From contig SCVT01000543.1 in NCBI GenBank assembly GCA_004296815.1, positions 1 through 7,403 of the forward strand: a stretch of 7,403 nucleotides of DNA, given 5' to 3'. The position numbers and the translations under genes are program-made. Under the pieces are notes generated by a model that was not told the origin of the DNA, did no database searches, and was given only the letters and a program-made list of their open reading frames with translations. Shown here piece by piece: positions 1 to 6,822 of the stretch (within the stretch, counting starts at the first letter, position 1; each line of letters opens with the position of its first letter). Source of the DNA: Reyranella sp. Lineage in GTDB: Bacteria > Pseudomonadota > Alphaproteobacteria > Reyranellales > Reyranellaceae.

Positions 1-563
1 GTCTGGTCTCGGTCGCGGCCATGTTCTTCTACGCCGCCCCCAGCTTCTGGCTCGGCATCATGATGATCGTGCTGTTCTCGGTGAAGCTCGGATGGCTGCC
101 CGTGGGCGGCATGATGAAGATCGGCGGCGGCGGCGGTGTCCTCGACATCCTCCACCATCTGATCCTGCCGACGCTGGCCTTGGGCCTGTTCTATGCCGCG
201 ATCTACACGCGCGTCATGCGCTCCTCCATGCTCGAGGTGGCGCAGCTCGATTTCGTGCGCACCGCGCGCGCCAAGGGGCTCAGCCGCAACAAGGTCACCG
301 TCCATCACGTGCTGCGCAACGCGCTGCTGCCGGTCGTCACCATCCTCGGCGTCCAGATGGGCACGGTGCTGGCGGGCTCGGTGGTGATCGAGAGCGTCTT
401 CAGCTGGCCGGGCGTCGGCTCGTTGCTGTTCGACAGCGTGAGCTCGCGCAACTACCCCGTGGTGCTGGGCATCATGGTGCTGGGCTCGCTGGTGGTGATC
501 GCGGCCAACATCACCGTCGACCTCGTCTACATGTGGCTCGACCCCCGGATCGAGATCCGCTGA
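1..563 (+). CDS. DppB-type ABC transporter permease, C-terminal part (5' end outside window)
   Basis: This is an inner-membrane permease subunit of a peptide/nickel/opine-type (Dpp/Opp) ABC importer. The reading frame is open from base 3 and has no start in the window, so the gene is cut at its 5' end; about 186 residues are visible of a family length near 310-330. Numbering from the Met codon at base 21, hydrophobic helices lie near residues 5-22, 47-63, 102-125 and 146-171. Between them is the cytoplasmic EAA loop that docks the ATPase (FVRTARAKGL at 79-88, followed by HHVLRNALLPV). The tail MWLDPRIEIR matches the usual DppB ending (YxxLDPRI). A run of five glycines at residues 35-39 sits in a predicted periplasmic loop. 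The stop overlaps the next permease start by one base (TGATG), which fits translational coupling. Substrate cannot be inferred from this subunit. Confidence 0.93.
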   Translation, partial: LVSVAAMFFYAAPSFWLGIMMIVLFSVKLGWLPVGGMMKIGGGGGVLDILHHLILPTLALGLFYAAIYTRVMRSSMLEVAQLDFVRTARAKGLSRNKVTVHHVLRNALLPVVTILGVQMGTVLAGSVVIESVFSWPGVGSLLFDSVSSRNYPVVLGIMVLGSLVVIAANITVDLVYMWLDPRIEIR

Positions 564-1402
564 TGCAGCGCTTCGAGTTCCTCGGCAGGTTCTCGCGCAA
601 CCGCGGCGCGCTGGTCGGCGCCTGCCTGATCCTGGTCGTGGCGCTGCTGGCGGTCTTCGCCTCGCTCCTCTTCCCGACCGACCCGCTGCGCATCGTCGGC
701 ATGCCCGAGCTGTGGCCTGGCGAGGATCCGGACTTTCCGCTGGGCACCGATTCGCTCGGCCGCGACATCCTGGCGATGATCGTCCACGGCGCCCGCGCCA
801 CCCTGCTGATCGGCCTGTTCGCCTCGGCCGTCGCCACCCTGATCGGCGTCAGCGTCGGCGCGACGGCGGGCTATTTCGGCGGCTGGGTCGACGAGATCGC
901 GATGCGCGCCGCCGAGCTCTTCCAGACGATCCCGAACCTGATCTTCGTGCTCACCATCGTGGTGATCCTGGGCTCGACCCTCACCAACATCGTGATCGCC
1001 ATCGGCATCGTGAGCTGGACGCCGATCGCGCGCATGACCCGCGCCGAGTTCCTGTCGCTGCGCGACCGCGAGTTCGTGCAGGCCTGCCGTTCGATGGGTA
1101 TGGGCGACTTCCGCATCATCCTGACCGAGATCCTGCCCAACGCCCTGCCGCCGGTGATCGTGCTCTCCTCGCTGGTGGTCGCCGGCGCCATCCTGTTCGA
1201 GTCGGCCGTCTCCTTCCTCGGCCTCGGCGATCCCAACGTCGCGAGCTGGGGGCGGCTGGTCGGCGACGGCCGGCAGCTCATCCGCAGCTCCTGGTACATC
1301 TGCGCCATCCCCGGCATCGCGATCATGATCACCGTGCTCTGCCTCAACCTGGTGGGCGACGGGCTGAACGACGCGCTCAATCCCAAGCTCAGGGACCGCT
1401 GA
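563..1402 (+). CDS. DppC-type ABC transporter permease
   Basis: This is the second inner-membrane permease of the importer, complete at 279 residues, a usual DppC length. An N-terminal helix (about residues 15-36) is followed by a periplasmic segment and the family hallmark GTDSLGRD at 61-68. The core BPD_transp_1 helices follow. The EAA coupling loop spans about 169-200 (REFVQACRSMGMGD, then ILPNALPPVIV). SFLGLGDP near 217-224 and the ending LVGDGLNDALNPKL are typical of DppC/OppC. The ATG at 563 overlaps the TGA of the upstream permease. No strong Shine-Dalgarno is seen (only GAG at 552-554), so translation probably depends on coupling. The frame stays open further upstream, but that part is out-of-frame shadow of the dppB-like gene. 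A two-base spacer separates it from the ATPase gene downstream. Family is clear; substrate is not. Confidence 0.95.
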   Translation: MQRFEFLGRFSRNRGALVGACLILVVALLAVFASLLFPTDPLRIVGMPELWPGEDPDFPLGTDSLGRDILAMIVHGARATLLIGLFASAVATLIGVSVGATAGYFGGWVDEIAMRAAELFQTIPNLIFVLTIVVILGSTLTNIVIAIGIVSWTPIARMTRAEFLSLRDREFVQACRSMGMGDFRIILTEILPNALPPVIVLSSLVVAGAILFESAVSFLGLGDPNVASWGRLVGDGRQLIRSSWYICAIPGIAIMITVLCLNLVGDGLNDALNPKLRDR

Positions 1403-1404
1403 CG

Positions 1405-2382
1405 ATGGCGGCCCTTCCCCTCGAGGTGCGCGATCTCCGCACGACGCTGTTCACGCGCCGCGGCGAGATGAAGGCCGTCGACGGGCTCAGCCTCTCGGTC
1501 GGCGCCGGCGAGACCGTGGCCCTGGTGGGCGAGTCGGGCTGCGGCAAGTCGCTGTCGGCGCTGTCGATCATGCGCCTGCTGCCCGATCCGCCGGCCCGCA
1601 TCGTCGGCGGCTCGGTGAAGCTCAACGGCCGCGACATCGTCCCGCTTCCCGAGGACGGCATGCTCGACATCCGGGGCAAGGAGATCGGCATGATCTTCCA
1701 GGACCCGATGAGCTCGCTGAACCCGGTCGCCACGGTCGAGAAGCAGATCGTCGAAGTCCTGATGACCCACACCGAGCTCGGCCGCGGCCAGGCGCGCGTG
1801 CGGGCGCACGAGCTGCTCGAGCTGGTCGGCATGCCTGATGCCGCGCGGCGGCTCGACGCCTATCCGCACCAGCTCTCCGGCGGCATGTGCCAGCGGGTCG
1901 TCATTGCCATGGCGATCGCCTGCAGCCCCTCGGTGCTGATCGCCGACGAGCCGACGACGGCGCTCGACGTCACGGTGCAGGCGCAGGTCCTGTCGCTGCT
2001 GAAGAAGCTGCAGGCCGACGCCGGCATGGCGATGATCTTCATCACCCACGATCTCGGCGTCGTCGCCGAGACCGCCGACCGCGTCGTGGTGATGTATGCC
2101 GGCCGCAAGGTCGAGGAAGCGACGGTCGACGACCTCTTCGAGGCGCCGCTGCATCCCTATACGGCGGGACTGATCGGCGCGACACCGACGCCGGGCGCCG
2201 AGCGCGCCGCGCGGCTGGCCGACATTCCCGGCATGGTGCCGCCGCTCAACGCGCTGCCCCGCGGCTGCGCCTTCGCGCCGCGCTGCCCCAAGGTCATGGA
2301 ACGCTGCCGCAGCGAGCGGCCCGCGCTCACCGTGCCGGCGCCGGGCCGCCTCGTCGCCTGCTTCGCGGCGGAGGCGGGCTGA
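1405..2382 (+). CDS. DppD-type ABC transporter ATP-binding protein
   Basis: This is a cytoplasmic ATPase that drives the importer, 325 residues, normal for DppD/OppD. Visible motifs are Walker A GESGCGKS (42-49), Q-loop [12 protein letters not shown] (97-108), signature LSGGM (158-162), Walker B VLIADEP (177-183), D-loop ALD (187-189) and the H-loop His215 in ITHD. After HPYTAGL comes the oligopeptide-transporter C-terminal domain, containing IPGMVPPL and cysteines 288, 294, 301 and 319. In E. coli DppD and mycobacterial OppD this region has been reported to hold an iron-sulfur cluster (from memory). Residue 162 onward reads MCQRV where the family usually has MRQRV. The ATG at 1405 has AGGGA at 1391-1395, nine bases upstream, inside the permease gene. 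The stop overlaps the next ATPase start. DppD and OppD cannot be separated by sequence alone. Confidence 0.95.
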   Translation: MAALPLEVRDLRTTLFTRRGEMKAVDGLSLSVGAGETVALVGESGCGKSLSALSIMRLLPDPPARIVGGSVKLNGRDIVPLPEDGMLDIRGKEIGMIFQDPMSSLNPVATVEKQIVEVLMTHTELGRGQARVRAHELLELVGMPDAARRLDAYPHQLSGGMCQRVVIAMAIACSPSVLIADEPTTALDVTVQAQVLSLLKKLQADAGMAMIFITHDLGVVAETADRVVVMYAGRKVEEATVDDLFEAPLHPYTAGLIGATPTPGAERAARLADIPGMVPPLNALPRGCAFAPRCPKVMERCRSERPALTVPAPGRLVACFAAEAG

Positions 2383-3323
2383 TGTCGCTGCTCGCCCTGA
2401 AGGACGTGCGCGTCCACTTCAACACCGCCGCGGGCGTCGTGCGCGCCGTGTCGGGCGTCAGCCTCGACCTCGCGGTCGGCGAGACGCTGGGGCTGGTTGG
2501 CGAGTCGGGTTGCGGCAAGAGCACACTCGGCAAGGCGATCATGAAGCTGGTCCCCGTGGCGGCCGGCGAGATCGTGGTCGAGGGCACCAACATCGCGCCG
2601 CTGCAGGGCGCCGCGCTCAGCGAGATGCGCCGCAAGGTGCAAATGATCTTCCAGGACCCGTACGGCTCCTTGAACCCGCGCTCGACAGTCGGCCGCTCGA
2701 TCAGCCAGCCGATGGTGCTGGCCGGCTGGACGCAAGGCGCCATCGACGAGCGGCTGGAGACGCTGCTGGGCTGGGTCGGCTTGCCCAGCGACGCCCGCCA
2801 GCGCTACCCGCACGAATTCTCCGGCGGCCAGCGCCAGCGGATCGGCATCGCGCGCGCGCTGGCTCTCAGCCCCAAGCTGATCATCTGCGACGAGCCGGTC
2901 TCGGCGCTCGACGTCTCGGTGCGCGCGCAGGTGATCAACCTGCTCGAGGACCTGAAGAGCCAGTTCGGCGTCTCCTACCTCTTCATCAGCCACGATCTCA
3001 GCGTCGTCGAGCACATCGCCGACCGGGTCGCGGTCATGTATCTCGGCACCCTGGTCGAGGTCGGCGCCCGCGACCAGATCTGGCGCAACCCGCAGCACCC
3101 CTACACCAAGGCGCTGCTGGCGGCGGCGCCGATCGCCAACCCCAAGCTCGCCCGCGCCCGGCAGCGCACCGTCCTGCAGGGCGAGCTGCCGAGCCCGCTC
3201 AACCCGCCGGCCGGCTGCCCCTTCCATTCGCGCTGCCCGATCGCCCAGGACCGCTGCAAGGAAGAGCGGCCGGTGCTGCGTCCCGTGGCGAGTGGCGCCC
3301 AGGCGGCGTGCCATTTCGTCTGA
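2382..3323 (+). CDS. DppF-type ABC transporter ATP-binding protein
   Basis: This is the second cytoplasmic ATPase of the heterodimer, 313 residues, typical for DppF/OppF. Motifs are Walker [10 protein letters not shown] (40-48), Q-loop MIFQDPYGSLNPR (88-100), signature FSGGQRQRIGIARAL (146-160), Walker B LIICDEP (166-172), SALD D-loop and His204 in ISHD. The YGSLNPR and EFSGGQRQR wording is characteristic of the F-type subunit. The C-terminal domain follows HPYTKALL and includes GELPSPLNPP and cysteines 279, 285, 292 and 310, spaced exactly as in the DppD-type partner. The ATG at 2382 overlaps the upstream TGA, and GGAGG at 2370-2374 lies seven bases before it, inside the upstream gene. The next gene begins seven bases after the stop. 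Confidence 0.95.
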   Translation: MSLLALKDVRVHFNTAAGVVRAVSGVSLDLAVGETLGLVGESGCGKSTLGKAIMKLVPVAAGEIVVEGTNIAPLQGAALSEMRRKVQMIFQDPYGSLNPRSTVGRSISQPMVLAGWTQGAIDERLETLLGWVGLPSDARQRYPHEFSGGQRQRIGIARALALSPKLIICDEPVSALDVSVRAQVINLLEDLKSQFGVSYLFISHDLSVVEHIADRVAVMYLGTLVEVGARDQIWRNPQHPYTKALLAAAPIANPKLARARQRTVLQGELPSPLNPPAGCPFHSRCPIAQDRCKEERPVLRPVASGAQAACHFV

Positions 3324-3330
3324 GCGCGCT

Positions 3331-3903
3331 ATGATCGCGGGCATGAAACTGCCTGCCGCCTCGGCCCTGCTCGCCCTCGCCTGCTCCCTCGGAGCGGGCA
3401 CAGCCTCCGCCCAGACCATGGACTTCGCCTGCCCCGACCCGGGCACGACCATCACCTACGACAGCGGCGTCAAGGTGATCGCCCGCGGCCGGTCGGGCTT
3501 CGACTGCACCATGGAGCGGGTCGGCGGCCAGCCCTTCAACCTGCGGGCGCTGCTGTTCGACAACCCCTCGCCCGACGGCGCGGACATGTCGGCCTACATC
3601 AACGCGCTGAAGCCCGAGCGGCTGTGGCCGCTCGAGGTCGGCAAGAAGATCGAGGCCAAGTACAGCACCGGCGCCGGCACCTGGAGCTACACGCTCGCGG
3701 TCGTGCGCTACGAGAAGCGGACCGGTCCCGGCGACAAGATGATCGACACGTTCCTGATCGAGATGAACGAGCACGGCGACAGAGGCGGCCGCTCGGTCTC
3801 GCGCTGGTGGATCTCGCCCGTCGACAAGTTCGCCATCCGCTACGATTTCAGCGACGGCGCCGGCAAGGCCAACCGCGCCGTCGTGACGTCGGTCACGAAA
3901 TAG
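3331..3903 (+). CDS. Secreted protein of unknown function with signal peptide
   Basis: I do not recognise this 190-residue protein. It starts with a clear Sec signal peptide: a hydrophobic stretch near residues 7-20 and an ASA|Q cleavage site after Ala27, pointing to the periplasm. The mature part has two cysteines (34 and 59) that could form a disulfide, a segment LWPLEVGKKIEAKY (98-111), and alternating polar/hydrophobic stretches suggesting a small beta-rich fold. No enzyme motif is visible. I prefer the ATG at 3331 because TGAG (3321-3324) is six bases upstream. The ATG at 3343 (MKLPAAS) gives an equally good signal peptide, and an ATG at 3292 would overlap the ATPase gene by 32 bases and add an Arg-rich extension, so it is less likely. 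It is probably co-transcribed with the ABC operon, although a functional link is not shown. Confidence 0.8.
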   Translation: MIAGMKLPAASALLALACSLGAGTASAQTMDFACPDPGTTITYDSGVKVIARGRSGFDCTMERVGGQPFNLRALLFDNPSPDGADMSAYINALKPERLWPLEVGKKIEAKYSTGAGTWSYTLAVVRYEKRTGPGDKMIDTFLIEMNEHGDRGGRSVSRWWISPVDKFAIRYDFSDGAGKANRAVVTSVTK

Positions 3904-3927
3904 GCGTCACACGTTAGCTCCGGCCAG
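3904..3927. other. Convergent intergenic gap
   Basis: This 24-base gap is all that separates the ends of two convergent transcription units, the ABC importer operon and the minus-strand metabolic operon. It contains the left arm of a hairpin but no promoter-like or T-rich element. Confidence 0.7.
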
Positions 3928-3943
3928 TCAGAGACTGAGCCGG
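3920..3943. terminator. Candidate bidirectional terminator hairpin
   Basis: CCGGC CAGTC (3920-3929) pairs with GACTG plus GCCGG (3933-3937 and 3939-3943), with AGA as the loop and a single bulged A at 3938. This gives ten base pairs, seven of them G-C. It lies between convergent genes and covers the stop and last five codons of the amidohydrolase gene. No T-run follows on either strand, so it is not a classical intrinsic terminator. It could instead be a 3'-end stabilising or Rho-assisting structure. Confidence 0.45.
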
Positions 3944-4974
3944 TAGAACCTCGACGCCGTGTCGTGGAACAGGTCGGCCTTCTCCGCCGCACTCGCGCCC
4001 TGCGCCAGTCTCTTGCAGGCATTCCAGTACACGCCGTAGCCGTACGAGCCCTTGTCGACGGGAAAGTTGCTTTCGAACATCGCGCGGCGCGGGCCGAACG
4101 CCTCAATGCAGGTCTCCACATAGGGCCGCCAGGCGGCGGCGAGCTGCTCGGAGCTCGGCGGCAGCTCCCCTTCGTGGACGTCGAAGCCGAACATCTTCAT
4201 GCCGAGACCGCCCAGCTTCACGTGGACGTTGGGGCATGCCGCCAGCTCGCGGATGCGAGCGCTCCAGTCGGCGAACACCTCGTCGCGCTTGCCCTTGTAG
4301 CGGCCGAGCCCGATCGGGCCGCCGACATGGTTCATCACGATCGGCGTTGCCGGAAAGGCGCGCGCCAGGTCGACGACATCGCCGAGCTGGGGATGGAAGG
4401 CCCAGGCGTCGAAGCTGAGGCCGAGCGGCGCCAGTTGCGCGAAGCCCTCGCGCACGCGTGCGTCGCGCAGCATGCCCTGCGGCCGAACGAAGGTGGCGCC
4501 CCACTGTGCCTGGTCGGGATCGCTGGACGCGATGTAGCGGATGCCGCGGAACCGGCCGCCGCCCGCCGCGATCATCGCCTCGAGGACCTTGGCCACCCTT
4601 GCACCCAGCATGAGGTCGGCATGGCCCACGATGCCGGCGCAGAGGCGCGGCGTGCCGTAGCCACCGCTGGCGCACATCGCCGCGACCCCATTGGCGAACT
4701 CGATCTCGCCGACCGGCCGCATCTCCTCAGGGCCATCGGCGCGATACATCGACAGCCATTCCAGATAGACGGTGGCGACGACGTTGTGGCCGCTGCCGAT
4801 ATCCTCCAGCAGGTCCGGCATCAGGTAGGTGCCGCTCTCCGGCCGGTCGATCAGGTGGTGGTGCGGATCGACGATCGGCAAGGCGGGCTCGAGCGCAGCC
4901 TCCGGGCGGCTGGCGAGCCATTCCTTGCGGATGGCGAGATGCGAGCTGATCTGCGCGCTGATCGCGGACGACAT
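3928..4974 (-). CDS. Amidohydrolase family protein (COG3618-type, lactonase-like)
   Basis: This 348-residue protein is a predicted cytoplasmic TIM-barrel metal-dependent hydrolase of the Amidohydro_2 group. That group includes sugar-lactone and 2-pyrone-4,6-dicarboxylate lactonases. The first-strand metal motif is IVDPHHHL (34-41). Further likely active-site residues are His194 (AFHPQ), His216 in MNHVGG, and the C-terminal FESNFPVDK (300-308), the family's strand-8 signature with Asp307. There is no signal peptide. The ATG is fixed by an excellent Shine-Dalgarno, GAGGAGG, five bases upstream. It is the last gene of the four-gene minus-strand operon, ten bases after the SDR stop. Pairing with an SDR suggests oxidation to a lactone and then ring opening, which is inference. 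The substrate is unknown, and decarboxylase activity, also found in this superfamily, cannot be excluded. Confidence 0.9.
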   Translation of the reverse strand: MSSAISAQISSHLAIRKEWLASRPEAALEPALPIVDPHHHLIDRPESGTYLMPDLLEDIGSGHNVVATVYLEWLSMYRADGPEEMRPVGEIEFANGVAAMCASGGYGTPRLCAGIVGHADLMLGARVAKVLEAMIAAGGGRFRGIRYIASSDPDQAQWGATFVRPQGMLRDARVREGFAQLAPLGLSFDAWAFHPQLGDVVDLARAFPATPIVMNHVGGPIGLGRYKGKRDEVFADWSARIRELAACPNVHVKLGGLGMKMFGFDVHEGELPPSSEQLAAAWRPYVETCIEAFGPRRAMFESNFPVDKGSYGYGVYWNACKRLAQGASAAEKADLFHDTASRFYRLSL

Positions 4975-4979
4975 CGCTT

Positions 4980-4986
4980 CCTCCTC
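4980..4986 (-). promoter_or_regulatory. Strong Shine-Dalgarno of the amidohydrolase gene
   Basis: The minus strand reads GAGGAGG five bases before the ATG at 4974. It overlaps the TGA of the SDR gene (4985-4987), so a ribosome terminating on the SDR sits over the next initiation site. It is the strongest ribosome-binding site in the window. Confidence 0.8.
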
Positions 4987-5833
4987 AGTAGCTCGGCTTG
5001 GTCGAGAACGGCGTGAGCTGCAGCTCGTGCGTCCAGACCGACCGATCCTGCGTGTGCAGGTAATAGAAGGCCTCAGCGATCTTCACCGGGTTCATCACCT
5101 GGTCGGGATTCTGCCGGGCGCGCGGCAGGGCGTGGGTGCCGGGCGAGTCGATCAGGCCGTCGATCACGACATTGGCGACGTGCACGCCGTGCTCGGAATA
5201 TTCCTCGGTGAGGACCTGGGCCAAGGTGCGCATCATCACGCGCGGATAGTAGAGCGACTGCCCGGTCATCCGCTTGCGCCCGCGCAGCGAGCTGGAATTG
5301 TTGGAGAAGAAGAACGAGCCCTCGCCACGCTTGCGCATCACCGGCAGGACCTCCTTGGCGACCAGGAACGGGCCGCGGCTGGCGATATGCTGGGCGGTGT
5401 CGAACATCTCGACCGGGATATGTTCGAGCAGCTCCTTCTCGGGCGGCAGGTCGCGGCCTTCGAGATAGCCCGCGTTGTAGACCACGACATGCGGATCGCC
5501 GGCGTCGCTGCGGATCGTGGCGAAGGCCGCCGCGACCGACTCCTGCTTCGAGAGATCGAGCTCGACGATGGCACAGTCGCCGCCCTGCGCCTTGATTGCC
5601 GCCTCGAGGCCCGAGGCATTGGCGGCGGTTCGGGTCGTCAGCACGACGAAGAACCCCTCGGCCGCGAACTTCTGGGCGATGGCGCCGCCGATGCCCCAGC
5701 GCACGCCGACGGGCAGATGGCTGTCGTCCACGGCCTTGCCGTGCGCCAGCCTGGTGTTGCGGCCGTCGGCCTGCCATTTCGACGTGGCGCCGATGACGAC
5801 GGCGACCGGCTTGCGCTTTGAGTTCTTTGCCAT
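4985..5833 (-). CDS. Atypical short-chain dehydrogenase/reductase (SDR) family protein
   Basis: This 282-residue protein has a Rossmann-fold SDR layout: a first strand VAVVIGATS (10-18), GIGGAIAQKFA (47-57), acidic DLS (93-95), NAG in VYNAGYLEG (117-125) and a serine-rich strand FFFSNNSSS (174-182). Two features are abnormal. About 28 residues (19-46) separate GATS from GIGG, where ordinary SDRs have a continuous TGxxxGIG. The catalytic YxxxK is also not found; the expected place reads SLYYPRVMMRTLAQ (193-206), with Arg at the lysine column. It may bind cofactor differently or be non-reducing. I chose ATG 5833 because AAGGGAG (5843-5849) precedes it. The frame stays open to 5926, but those 31 extra residues run into the upstream gene and look non-coding. 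It lies 56 bases after the PLP enzyme gene and ten before the amidohydrolase. SDR superfamily is secure; activity is unknown. Confidence 0.85.
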   Translation of the reverse strand: MAKNSKRKPVAVVIGATSKWQADGRNTRLAHGKAVDDSHLPVGVRWGIGGAIAQKFAAEGFFVVLTTRTAANASGLEAAIKAQGGDCAIVELDLSKQESVAAAFATIRSDAGDPHVVVYNAGYLEGRDLPPEKELLEHIPVEMFDTAQHIASRGPFLVAKEVLPVMRKRGEGSFFFSNNSSSLRGRKRMTGQSLYYPRVMMRTLAQVLTEEYSEHGVHVANVVIDGLIDSPGTHALPRARQNPDQVMNPVKIAEAFYYLHTQDRSVWTHELQLTPFSTKPSY

Positions 5834-5842
5834 CCTGGACTG

Positions 5843-5849
5843 CTCCCTT
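5843..5849 (-). promoter_or_regulatory. Shine-Dalgarno deciding the SDR start
   Basis: The minus strand reads AAGGGAG nine bases before the ATG at 5833. This supports the 282-residue protein over the longer open frame. The surrounding 56-base spacer (5834-5889) shows no convincing promoter or terminator. Confidence 0.55.
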
Positions 5850-5889
5850 TGGTCGCGATGATCCTCGGGATGGCAGCGAATGGAAAGGG

Positions 5890-6813
5890 CTAGGCCACCG
5901 ATCCCGGATCGGTATTGGCGCCGCACACCAGCGTCGCCACGCGCTCGCCCGCCGAGGGCTTGTAGGCGCCGGCCATGAGGGCCGCGAGGCCGGTGGCGCC
6001 GGCGGGTTCGGCCACGACGCGCAGCTCTTCCCAGAGGGCGCGCTGGGCGGCGCGCACCGCATCGTCGCTCACCAGCACGGACTGCTTCACGAGCTTCTGC
6101 GCCACCTCGAAGTTGGGCGTGCCGATGCGGCTGGCGCCCAGCGCGTCGGCGGCGATGCCGGAGATGGCGACATCGACGGGACGGCCGGCCTTCAGTGCCT
6201 CGTGCAGGGTGGGCGTGCCTTCGGTCTCGACGGCCACGATCTTCGTGGCCCCACCGATCGCCGCCGCACAGCCCGCGATCAGGCCGCCGCCGCCGACGGC
6301 GACCAGCAGCGTGTCGAACCTGGCCTGCTCCGCGAACTCAAGTGCCACGCTGCCCGCGCCCGCGAACACGACCTCGTCCTCGTAGGCCGGCGCGATCAGG
6401 GCGCCAGTCTCGGCAGCGCGTTTTTCCGACGCCGCGCGTGCCTCGGCATAGACCGCGCCGATCTGGTGGACGGTGGCGCCGTAGCTGCGCAGCCGTGCGA
6501 CCTTGGCAGGTGCTGCAATGGTCGGCACGAAGATCTCGGCCTTGTGGCCCAGCGCGCGGGCGGCGTAGGCGGCCGCGGCGCCGTGGTTGCCGCCCGATGC
6601 CGCGACGATGCCGGCGGCCGGCACCTTCGAGGCCAGCAGCTTGTGGAAGGCGCCGCGGCCCTTGAACGAGCCGCTGAGCTGCAGCGATTCGAGCTTGAGC
6701 GCGAGCGGTGCGGCGACGCCCAGCGATCCGGCGGGCAGCTCGATCACCGGCGTGCGGCGCACGTGCGGACGGATGAGGCCCCAGGCGGCCTCGACCTCTT
6801 TGCGGGAAATCAT
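5890..6813 (-). CDS. PLP-dependent threonine/serine dehydratase-like enzyme (fold type II)
   Basis: This is a cytoplasmic pyridoxal-phosphate enzyme of the tryptophan-synthase-beta fold, 307 residues. The PLP lysine is Lys51 in GSFKGRGA (48-55). The substrate-carboxylate loop is ASGGNHG (72-78), the phosphate-binding glycine loop is VGGGGLIAG (173-181), and EPAGATG (269-275) and CGANTDP (297-303) form the end of the PLP domain. Known relatives deaminate threonine or serine to 2-oxo acids, racemise serine, or act on hydroxy-aspartate or related 3-hydroxy amino acids. The protein ends after the PLP domain with no ACT domain, so it is of the short catabolic type rather than IlvA. AGAGS near 151-155 replaces the more usual GQGT. 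ATG 6813 is chosen because GAGG is five bases upstream; the open frame extends to 6933 but that part is Arg-rich shadow of the HD gene. It is the second gene of the operon. The exact substrate is undetermined. Confidence 0.9.
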   Translation of the reverse strand: MISRKEVEAAWGLIRPHVRRTPVIELPAGSLGVAAPLALKLESLQLSGSFKGRGAFHKLLASKVPAAGIVAASGGNHGAAAAYAARALGHKAEIFVPTIAAPAKVARLRSYGATVHQIGAVYAEARAASEKRAAETGALIAPAYEDEVVFAGAGSVALEFAEQARFDTLLVAVGGGGLIAGCAAAIGGATKIVAVETEGTPTLHEALKAGRPVDVAISGIAADALGASRIGTPNFEVAQKLVKQSVLVSDDAVRAAQRALWEELRVVAEPAGATGLAALMAGAYKPSAGERVATLVCGANTDPGSVA

Positions 6814-6818
6814 GCGAA

Positions 6819-6822
6819 CCTC
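6819..6822 (-). promoter_or_regulatory. Shine-Dalgarno deciding the PLP enzyme start
   Basis: The minus strand reads GAGG five bases before the ATG at 6813. It overlaps the TGA of the HD-domain gene (6821-6823), so the two genes are probably translationally coupled. It also rules against the longer open frame starting at 6933. Confidence 0.6.

Noticed and set aside
124..138. GGC trinucleotide run that could be a slippage or phase-variation tract
   Set aside because: The repeat unit is three bases, so slippage would only change the glycine count in a permease loop and not switch the frame.
871..2154. Long open frame antisense to the permease and DppD-type genes (427 codons)
   Set aside because: It is rich in Arg, His, Asp and Ala with no domain, and lies wholly opposite clear ABC genes. 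It is an expected high-GC shadow frame.
3364..3390. Possible lipoprotein site around Cys18 of the secreted protein
   Set aside because: The residues before the cysteine (Ala-Leu-Ala) do not fit a good lipobox, and the ASA|Q signal peptidase I site downstream is much better.
2157..3455. Long open frame antisense to the DppF-type gene (432 codons)
   Set aside because: Same low-information composition, and it crosses the end of one real gene and the start of another. Shadow frame.
5861..5871. Inverted repeat ATCC-TCG-GGAT in the spacer before the SDR gene
   Set aside because: Only four base pairs around a three-base loop, with no T-run; common by chance.
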